Part shown: positions 9,103 through 15,843 of the stretch, in pieces
How positions within the stretch are numbered: the first letter of the stretch is position 1
Layout of the letters: each line of letters starts with the position of its first letter
Assembly (NCBI GenBank): GCA_963841815.1
Contig: CAWJEE010000009.1
Span: forward strand, 62,001 to 126,000
Direction of reading: 5' to 3'
DNA: 64,000 bases
From: JAOUJD01 sp963841815
Lineage (GTDB): Bacteria; Pseudomonadota; Gammaproteobacteria; Burkholderiales; Burkholderiaceae_F
Position numbers and translations under genes: made by a program
Notes under the pieces: model-generated
What the model was told of the DNA's origin: nothing
What the model saw: only the letters and a program-made list of their open reading frames with translations
The model's database searches: none

Positions 9103-10626
9103 CTAGAAGAACATGCGGGGCGGGCTGCCCTTCTGCGCCGGGGTGGTGCTCGAGGCGCCGCCCGTGCTGCCGATGATGACCTCGGCGCCCTCGGCGATGC
9201 CATCGCCGTTGACCTCGCTCATCGAGCCGTCCGACAGGCCGACGCGCACGTCGACCGCCTTCGGCTTGCCGTCGACGAGCAGGTAGATGCGGCCGCGGGT
9301 GGCCTGCCCGCTGCCCGCGCGTCCGGCCGACTCCGCGACGATCTGCGCGTACTTCTCCTTCTGCTCCGGCTTCAGGAGGTCCTCGACCTTCGCGCGCATA
9401 TCGGCGCGGATCGCGGCGCTCTGCTTGGCGCGCGCCTCCTCGGGCAGATCGCGCAGCCCCGCGAACTTGTTGCGCATCTCGGCGAAGATCGGATCGAGCC
9501 GCTGCTGCTGCTGTTCGTCGAGCTTCAGCTCCGTGACCAGCCGCTCGCGGAACTGCGTCATCGCCCCCGCGGCGCCGCCGGCGCTGCCGGCGCCGCCCTT
9601 GGTTCCGCTGTCCGCGTTCGCCGGCGCGCTCTTTTCCGCGGCTGCCTTGGCGTCGGTCGGCGCCTCGCCGGGCGGGCGGAAGCGCAGCGCGCTGTTCGGT
9701 ACCTTCAGCACCGACTCGCGGCTGTCGGTGGTGATGCGCACGTTCGCCGTCATGCCCGGCAGCAGTTCGCCGCGGTCGTTGTTGGCGGAGACGATCGCGA
9801 TGTAGGTCACGACGTTCTGCACGTTCAGCGCGGCCTTGCGCACGGTCTTCACCTCGCCGGCGAACGGGCGGCCGGGAAAGGCGTCGACGGTGAACGAGGC
9901 CCGCAGGCCGACGCGGATGCGCCCCACGTCCGCCTCGTCGATCGAGGTCTCGACCTGCATGTCGCGCAGGTCCTTGGCGATCACGAACAGTTCCGGCGCC
10001 TGCAGGCTCGCCGCCACGGTCTGCCCGACGTCCACGGTGCGCTTGATCACGACGCCGTCGACCGGCGCCCGGATCTCCGTGCGCGACAGGTCGACGCGCG
10101 ACGACGCCAGCGCCGCGTTGCGCTGCTGCACGACCGCGTTGGCGGTCTTCAGTTCGGCCGCCGCGAGGTCGTAGGTCGACTGCGCGCGATCGAGTTCGGC
10201 GGGCGACACGAAGTTGCGCGCGACCAGTTCCTTGCTGCGCTTGAGGTCGCGCTCCGCGTTGATCCGCGCCACTTCGGCGCGGCCAACGGCCGACCGCGCG
10301 GCCTCGAGGTCCGCCTCGGCCTGGCGCACGCGGTACTGGAAGGTCTCCGGATCGATCCGCGCGATCAGCATCCCCTGCTTCACCGGGGAGTTGAAGTCGA
10401 CGAACAGTTCCTTGATCTGGCCCGACACCTGCGAGCCGACCTGCACCGACGTCACCGGGTTGACGGTGCCGGTGGACGAGACTGTCGCCGTGATCGGTCC
10501 CTTCTCGACCTTGGCCGTGCGGAACGTCGGCGCGTCGTCCTTGCGGCCGGCGCTCCACCACCAGCCGCCGCCGGCGGCAAGCGCGAGCACGACGAGGCCG
10601 ATCAGCAGTTTTGCGTTTCTTGACAC
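9103..10626 (-). CDS. MacA-type efflux adaptor with inserted helical domain
   Basis: A 507-residue periplasmic adaptor of the RND/MacA family. One N-terminal membrane segment (residues about 5-23) precedes the barrel-sandwich hybrid and alpha-hairpin (residues about 60-210; GQTVAASLQAP is the lipoyl-like return strand) and a beta-barrel domain. Between the beta-barrel and the C-terminal strands (residues about 325-435) sits an Ala/Gly/Ser-rich linker followed by a charged helical segment. That segment includes FRERLVTELKLDEQQQQRLD and LKPEQKEKYAQI and resembles the Spy/CpxP LTxxQ fold. Ordinary MacA proteins are about 370-400 residues and lack this. First gene of the efflux operon. Confidence 0.88.
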   Translation of the reverse strand: MSRNAKLLIGLVVLALAAGGGWWWSAGRKDDAPTFRTAKVEKGPITATVSSTGTVNPVTSVQVGSQVSGQIKELFVDFNSPVKQGMLIARIDPETFQYRVRQAEADLEAARSAVGRAEVARINAERDLKRSKELVARNFVSPAELDRAQSTYDLAAAELKTANAVVQQRNAALASSRVDLSRTEIRAPVDGVVIKRTVDVGQTVAASLQAPELFVIAKDLRDMQVETSIDEADVGRIRVGLRASFTVDAFPGRPFAGEVKTVRKAALNVQNVVTYIAIVSANNDRGELLPGMTANVRITTDSRESVLKVPNSALRFRPPGEAPTDAKAAAEKSAPANADSGTKGGAGSAGGAAGAMTQFRERLVTELKLDEQQQQRLDPIFAEMRNKFAGLRDLPEEARAKQSAAIRADMRAKVEDLLKPEQKEKYAQIVAESAGRAGSGQATRGRIYLLVDGKPKAVDVRVGLSDGSMSEVNGDGIAEGAEVIIGSTGGASSTTPAQKGSPPRMFF

Positions 10627-10673
10627 GATGGTCCCGCGCAGGGAATCAGGGCAGCCCGGGATTGTACGGGGCC

Positions 10674-10700
10674 GTTACCGCTCGTTACGAGCGCGGTAAC
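10674..10700. repeat. Imperfect inverted repeat between acr3 and the efflux adaptor gene
   Basis: GTTACCGCTCG at 10674-10684 can pair with CGAGCGCGGTAAC at 10688-10700, with a two-base bulge. It overlaps the last codons of the called acr3 gene and lies upstream of the efflux operon. There is no T run, so a terminator role for acr3 is only possible. Confidence 0.4.
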
Positions 10701-11800
10701 ACCGCGAGGGAACAACTGCGTGGCCTAGGCGCTCGCGGGGCGCCGCGTTCGTACCAGTCGCGGCTGGCGTTCACCCAGCGGACCACCAGCAGCATCAGCG
10801 GCACCTCGATCAGCACGCCGACCACGGTCGCGAGCGCCGCGCCGGACTCGAAGCCGAACAGGCTGATGGCCGCGGCGACGGCGAGTTCGAAGAAGTTCGA
10901 GGCGCCGATCAACGCGGACGGGCAGGCGACGCTGTGCTTCTCGCCCAGCATCCGGTTCAGGCCGTAGGCGAGCCCGGCGTTGAAGAAGACCTGGATCACG
11001 ATCGGGACGGCGAGCAGCGCGATCACCAGCGGCTGCTCCAGCAGCGCCCTGCCCTGGAACGCGAACAGCAGCACCAGCGTGGCGAGCAGCGCGAGCACCG
11101 ACCATGGCTGCAGCCGGCCCAGCAGCGCGTCGAGCGCGGGCTGGCCGCGGCGCAGCGCCGCGCGGCGCCACACCTGCGCGAGGATCACCGGCACGACGAT
11201 GTACAGCACGACCGACGTCAGCAGCGTGTCCCAGGGCACGGTGATCGACGCCACCCCGAGCAGCAGCGCGACGATCGGCGCGAACGCGAACACCATGATC
11301 GTGTCGTTCAGCGCCACCTGCGACAGCGTGAAGTACGGGTCGCCGTTGGTCAGCCGGCTCCACACGAACACCATCGCCGTGCACGGCGCGGCGGCGAGCA
11401 GGATCAGCCCGGCGATGTAGCTGTCGATCTGCTCGGCGGGCAGCCACGGCGCGAACAGGTGGCGGATGAAGATCCACGCCAGCAGCGCCATCGAGAACGG
11501 CTTCACCAGCCAGTTGACTGCGAGCGTGACGCCGATCCCGCGCACGTGCGACTTCACCTGCCCGAGCGCGCCGAAGTCGATCCGCAGCAGCATCGGGATG
11601 ATCATCACCCAGATCAGCACGCCGACCGGCAGGTTGACGCGCGCGACCTCGAGCGCGCCGACCGCCTGGAAGAACGACGGGAAGACCTGGCCGAGGACGA
11701 TGCCGGCGACGATGGTGAGCGCCACCCAGAGCGTCAGGTAGCGCTCGAAGAACGACAGGGCCGGCGGAGCCGGCCGCGCGTTGCCGATCGTCGCGGTCAT
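10685..11800 (-). CDS. arsB: Arsenite efflux permease, ACR3 family
   Basis: A 371-residue secondary transporter with about ten membrane segments that extrudes arsenite. The ACR3 hallmark AAAPCTAMVFVWSRLTNGDP carries the conserved cysteine needed for transport, near residue 140. A second conserved stretch is GASNFFELAVAAAISLFG. It starts 7 bases after the SYLF gene stop, so it is the last gene of the arsR-arsI-arsC-SYLF-acr3 operon. The Arg/Pro-rich tail after WYERG is longer than usual and may reflect a late frameshift. The name acr3 (family ACR3) is as appropriate as arsB. Confidence 0.9.
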   Translation of the reverse strand: MTATIGNARPAPPALSFFERYLTLWVALTIVAGIVLGQVFPSFFQAVGALEVARVNLPVGVLIWVMIIPMLLRIDFGALGQVKSHVRGIGVTLAVNWLVKPFSMALLAWIFIRHLFAPWLPAEQIDSYIAGLILLAAAPCTAMVFVWSRLTNGDPYFTLSQVALNDTIMVFAFAPIVALLLGVASITVPWDTLLTSVVLYIVVPVILAQVWRRAALRRGQPALDALLGRLQPWSVLALLATLVLLFAFQGRALLEQPLVIALLAVPIVIQVFFNAGLAYGLNRMLGEKHSVACPSALIGASNFFELAVAAAISLFGFESGAALATVVGVLIEVPLMLLVVRWVNASRDWYERGAPRAPRPRSCSLAVLPRS

Positions 11801-11807
11801 CGCCTCG

Positions 11808-12383
11808 TCACTTCGGGTTGATCTTCGTGATCTTGTTGCCCTGGATGCCGAGGCCGGCCATCAGGCCCTGCTGGCCGAAGATGAACGCATACACGTCCTT
11901 GTCCATCGTCGTCGTGGTCGTCGTCTTCGCCTTGCCCTCGTCCAGCACCACCACGCTCGGCCCGACACCGACCTCGAAGCCCTCCGCCTTGTCGAGCGAC
12001 TTCACGGCGGCGTCGTTCATGAAGAACATGGCGTAGCCGTAGGTCTGCGCGCCGATCTGCAGGCCGGTCGAAAGCCCGGCGGTGCTGTAGTACGCGACCG
12101 GCTTGCCGCCCTTCAGCAGCACGCCTTCGCCGTACTGGCCGCCGATGCCGAGTCCGGCCTTCGTGACCTTGGGAAACACCAGGACGGCCGTGGCCTTGCC
12201 GCCGATGGTCTTGGCGGCGGGAACCTTCGCGTACAGCGCGTTCAGCGCCTTCGCGCCGTCGCTGTTCAGCGTGGTGGCGCTGTTCTTCGCCATGTCCGCG
12301 GCGATCGCCGCAGGCCCGAACGCGATGGCGCCAATGACGAGCACCGCGCAGGCACGTCGGCGGGGCAGGAAGTGAAGGCTCAT
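11808..12383 (-). CDS. Secreted SYLF/YSC84-domain protein
   Basis: A 191-residue exported protein. The ATG at 12383 follows a GGAGGA ribosome-binding site and gives a signal peptide ending near AIAADM. The mature part is a SYLF (YSC84) domain (AVLVFPKVTKAGLGIGGQYG, YYSTAGLSTGLQIGAQTYG), a family linked to lipid or membrane binding. A threonine-rich strand, KTTTTTTMDKD, lies near the C-terminus. It sits between arsC (118-base gap) and acr3 (7-base gap), so it is translated with the arsenite exporter. A role in arsenic resistance is not established. Confidence 0.82.
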   Translation of the reverse strand: MSLHFLPRRRACAVLVIGAIAFGPAAIAADMAKNSATTLNSDGAKALNALYAKVPAAKTIGGKATAVLVFPKVTKAGLGIGGQYGEGVLLKGGKPVAYYSTAGLSTGLQIGAQTYGYAMFFMNDAAVKSLDKAEGFEVGVGPSVVVLDEGKAKTTTTTTMDKDVYAFIFGQQGLMAGLGIQGNKITKINPK

Positions 12384-12501
12384 GTCGGATTCCTCCAATG
12401 TGGACAATCGATCGGCGACGTGGAACAGCGTCGCCGTTCGCAATAGTGCGCCGATCGTCCGAAGGAAGTCCTGACCTTTCCTGCCAGTCGGTAGCGCCGC
12501 C

Positions 12502-13017
12502 TCAGGCGGCGTGTTCCGCCGCGCCGTTGCGGCCGATCTCGTCCAGCCGCCGCTTCAGCGCCAGCTTGTCGAGCTTGCTGTGCGGCAGGCTGAGGAAGAG
12601 TTCGATGCGCCGCTGAAGCGTCGTCAGCGCGCGCACGAACGCCTTGCGCTTCTCTTCGTCGGTGCCTTCCACCGCCGCCGGGTCCTCGACGCCCCAGTGC
12701 GCGCTGACGGGCTGGCCCGGCCAGATCGGACACACTTCCCCGGCCGCGTTGTCGCAGACCGTGAAGACGAAGTCGAGCGCGGGCGCACCCGGCGCGGCGA
12801 ACTCGTCCCAATTCTTGCTGCGCAGCCCGTCTGTCGGCAGCCGGTTCTTCTGCAGCAGCTCGATGGCGAACGGGTTGACCCGGCCCGCCGGATGGCTGCC
12901 GGCGCTGTGGGCGATGAACTGCCCCTTGCCCAGCATGTTCATCACGACCTCGGCCAGGATCGACCGGGCCGAGTTGCCGGTGCAGAGAAAGAGGACGTGT
13001 TTCGGTTGATCGTTCAC
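12502..13017 (-). CDS. arsC: Arsenate reductase, low-molecular-weight phosphatase fold
   Basis: A 171-residue cytoplasmic arsenate reductase that makes arsenite for export by Acr3. The P-loop CTGNSARS with nucleophile Cys12 is at the N-terminus. Cys88 and Cys96, in FTVCDNAAGEVCPIWPG, are the expected resolving cysteines of the thioredoxin-coupled type. It is extended by about 30 residues compared with Gram-positive ArsC, as is usual in proteobacteria. The start lies 9 bases after the arsI stop. The frame is intact. Confidence 0.93.
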   Translation of the reverse strand: MNDQPKHVLFLCTGNSARSILAEVVMNMLGKGQFIAHSAGSHPAGRVNPFAIELLQKNRLPTDGLRSKNWDEFAAPGAPALDFVFTVCDNAAGEVCPIWPGQPVSAHWGVEDPAAVEGTDEEKRKAFVRALTTLQRRIELFLSLPHSKLDKLALKRRLDEIGRNGAAEHAA

Positions 13018-13026
13018 GGGGAGACC

Positions 13027-13504
13027 TCAGGAGCAGCAGCGGGCGGAACTGGAGCGAACGACCTGGACCGGAGCGGCGGCCGGCGCGCAGCACGCGCGAC
13101 TCCGCCTCGCCCTGCACGTGCTCGTCGCCGAAGAACTCGACCTGGCCGAGCGAGTGGTAGGTCTCCCACGCCACGCCGGTCGGGTCGGTGTACCAGTACT
13201 TGTTCGACTTCGCGTAGCAGCAGTTCACGCCCTTCTCGGCCGCGGCGGCGAGGTCGGCCTGCTCGGCCTGCGCGCGCAGCGCCTCGAGTTCCGCGTCGGA
13301 GTCGACCTGCAGGCCGAGGTGGTTGACGCCGGTGCGGCGGCCGTCGCCGCGTTGCGAGATCGCGAAGTTGATGCGCGGGTCTTCGACCATCCACTTGGCG
13401 TAGTCGGCCTTGCGGACGGTGGGTTCGGCGCCGAACAGCGCCGAGTAGAAGCGGATGCTGGCGTCCAGGTCCTGGACGCCGACGTGCACGTGGAAGCGTT
13501 TCAT
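13027..13504 (-). CDS. arsI: ArsI-type C-As lyase / CadI family glyoxalase-fold protein (one frameshift)
   Basis: About 158 residues of the vicinal-oxygen-chelate fold. ArsI is a non-heme Fe(II) dioxygenase that cleaves the C-As bond of trivalent methylarsenicals and aromatic arsenicals. His5, His62 and Glu114 match the metal ligands, and the vicinal pair Cys95-Cys96 (GVNCCYAKS) matches the arsenical-binding site. The frame breaks near 13090, after GEAESR; removing one base gives CCAPAAAPVQVVRSSS and a Cys-rich end with a stop at 13027. The start overlaps the arsR stop as ATGA. CadI-like proteins share the fold, but the CC pair and context favour ArsI. Confidence 0.85.
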
Positions 13505-13863
13505 GCCTTGACCTTTCGGGAGGTGGCGCGGGTGGAGGGCGAAGGAGCGCAGGCCGCCGGACCGCAGGCTGCACCGCCGTCCGCCGCGCAGCAGTTCTCG
13601 GTCAGGAACGCCAGCAGCCGGTTCATCGACGCGAAGTCGGCCGAATAGAACACGTAGCGGCCTTCCTGGCGCGACCGGACGAGCCGCGCGTGCGCAGAGC
13701 TCCTTCAGGTGGAACGACAACGCCGCCGGCGCGATGCCGACCGCTCGGCGATCTCGCCCGCGGACATGCCGACCGCGCCCTGCTCGACGAGCAGGCGGAA
13801 GACGGCAAGGCGGGTGTCCTGGGCCAGCGCGGCGAGGGCGACGACGGCGTCATTCGTTTTCAT
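13501..13863 (-). CDS. arsR: ArsR-family arsenic-responsive repressor (two frameshifts)
   Basis: About 120 residues. The ATG at 13863 begins MKTNDAVVALAALAQDTRLAVFRLL, a clear ArsR/SmtB helix pair. The frame breaks near 13745 (one base missing after EIAER) and near 13692 (one base extra after LKEL). The recognition helix IAPAALSFHLKEL and the sequence LVRSRQEGRYVFYSADF are readable across the breaks. The C-terminus has NCCAADGGAACGPAAC, a Cys-rich tail probably used to bind As(III). It should repress its own operon through the operator at 13864. The stop overlaps arsI. Confidence 0.85.
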
Positions 13864-13883
13864 GTTTCAAATAGTATTGAAAC
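13864..13883 (-). promoter_or_regulatory. Candidate ArsR operator (7-6-7 inverted repeat)
   Basis: GTTTCAA at 13864-13870 and TTGAAAC at 13877-13883 form a perfect inverted repeat with a 6-base spacer that holds most of the -10 box, directly in front of the arsR ATG. ArsR proteins commonly bind such repeats over the promoter. Confidence 0.7.
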
Positions 13884-13901
13884 GTTATGGCGGCGTGTCA
13901 A
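13873..13901 (-). promoter_or_regulatory. arsR promoter (sigma70-like -35/-10)
   Basis: On the minus strand a perfect TTGACA (13901-13896) is followed after 17 bases by AATACT (13878-13873). The arsR ATG begins 10 bases after the -10 box, with no Shine-Dalgarno sequence between. Transcription would therefore start at or within a few bases of the start codon. Confidence 0.7.
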
Positions 13902-13941
13902 GCGGAAATTCAGCCCGGTCCGGAAGTCAGGTCGGGCGCGG

Positions 13942-15610
13942 TCAGGCGACCGCGGCGACACCGCGGACTTGGCCGGCACGTGGCTCATCGCGTGCTCCGC
14001 GATCGCCGTGATCGTCAGGCTCGGGTTCACGCCCGGGTTGGCCGGCACGACCGAGCCGTCGCACACCATCAGGTTGCGGTAGTGGAAGACGCGGCAGCGG
14101 TCGTCGACCACGCCGGTCGACGCGTCGCGCCCGATCACGGCGCCGCCGAGGATGTGCGCCGTCGCGGGAATGTTGGCCAGCGCCTCGATCACCATGCTCT
14201 GCGGGAACCCGCCGGTGCGCTTCGCGAGCCAGCGCGCCGCGCGGTCGCCCGCCTCGATGAAGGTCGGGTTCGGCCTGCCCTCGTCCTGCTCGGTGGTCAG
14301 CGACACGCCGCGACCGAACCGGCGCGGCCGGGCGCGGAAGCGCAGCGCGTTGTCGAGCGACTGCATCACCAGCAGGATCAGCGTGCGCCGCGACCAGCGC
14401 AGCGGCCAGCAGCGTCCGCAGGAACTGCAGCGGATGACGCGCGATCGCGCCGAGCCACTTCAGCGGCCGCGTCAGCCGCGTGCCCTTGCCGGTCAGCAGC
14501 GTCGTTAGCGCGGACAGCGCGTCGGCGTGCTTGCCGTAGGTGACGAACTCGATGTGCGTGTCCGGGTCCGGGTGGAAGCTCGCGCTGATCGCCACGTCGT
14601 TCCACGGCCGCAGCGCGTCGTCGGGCAGCGTCACCGCCAGCAGCGACTCGCTGTTGGTGCGGACCAGGTGCCCGAGCCGGTCGCTGAGCTGCGGCAGGCC
14701 GCCCTGCAGCGCGCAGCGCGCGAGCAGCGCGTTGGTGCCGAGCGCGCCCGCGGCCACCACCACCCCGCCGGCGCGGAACGTCCGCGGGCGCTTCGCCGAC
14801 CCACGCGCCGGGATGCTCGGTCTCGACCACGTAGCCATCGGAGCCGTCGGCCGCGCCGACCGGGCGGATGTCGGTCACCTCGCGCTCGGGGATCACCTCG
14901 ACGCCCAGCCTCTCCGCGAACCACAGGTAGTTCTTCACGAGCGTGTTCTTGGCGCCGGTGCGGCAGCCGACCATGCACGCGCCGCAGCTCAGGCAGCCGG
15001 TGCGCTCGGGGCCCTCGCCGCCGAAGTACGGGTCGGGCACGGTGACGCCCGGCTCGCCGAAGTAGACCGCGCAGGACGTGCGCGTGAAGGTCTCGCGCAC
15101 GCCGAAGTGCTCGGCCATCTCGAGCAGCAGCGCCTGGCCGTCGCTGTCGTGCGGCACCGTTCCACGCCGAGCATCCGCTCGGCGGTGTCGTAGTGCGGCG
15201 CCAGCGCCTGCGACCAGTCGGCCGTGCCCGGCCACTGCGGATGCGTGAAGAACGCGGGCTTGGCGCGGTAGATCGTGTTGGCGTAGACGAGGCTGCCGCC
15301 GCCCACGCCCGCGCCGCTGGCGATGAAGACGTCCTGGAACGACGGACATGCGGAGGATGCCGCGCAGGCCGAGCGCCGGCGACCACAGGAAGCGCTTCAG
15401 GTCCCACGCGCTCTCGGCGAAGTCCTCGTCGCGGAAGCGCCGGCCGCTCTCGAGCACCGCCACGCGGTAGCCCTTCTCGGCCAGGCGCAGCGCCGCGACG
15501 CTGCCGCCGAAACCGGAGCCGATCACGATCCAGTCGTAGGTTGCGGAGCCGCGGCCCTCGTCCGCCGGCCGCTCCGTGCGCGCGCTTGCGTTGCCTTCAT
15601 TCATGGTCAT
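13942..15610 (-). CDS. GMC-family oxidoreductase, cholesterol-oxidase-like (several frameshifts)
   Basis: A flavoprotein of about 555-580 residues. The N-terminus has the Rossmann FAD motif VIGSGFGGSVAALRLAEKG. A central Cys-rich segment, GCLSCGACMVGCRTGAKNTL, is typical of the cholesterol-oxidase-like subgroup. The C-terminal GMC_oxred_C part includes LANIPATAHILGGAVIGRD and HYRNLMVCDGSVVPANPGVN. At least four breaks occur (near 15340, 15165, 14780 and 14380). The ATG at 15610 is preferred over an upstream TTG. A final break near 13955 would give the stop at 13942; otherwise the frame runs through the arsR promoter to 13860, which is less likely. The substrate is unknown. Confidence 0.75.
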
Positions 15611-15843
15611 CAACTCAGTTCAGCTTACGCGCGTTGAAGCGCCCTGCTTCCACAGTAGAGTCGACCCTCGAAACGCGGGGCCGCAGTGCGCAGCGACTAT
15701 GCGGCGGCACCTCGAAGTCGCGCGCCGTGCCGCAAGGCGATGTCGCTCGCCGTTCGTCGATCCGCCCGGACTTGCTTGTCCCATGGCAAGGCTCGGCGGT
15801 TTGCCGCTGCTACGGTGCACTGGGCCCAGGCGCGAGGACCGAC

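Noticed and set aside
13860..13941. Extension of the GMC oxidoreductase to a stop at 13860
   Set aside because: It would run through a near-perfect arsR promoter and operator and adds non-family residues; a stop at 13942 in the neighbouring frame fits better.
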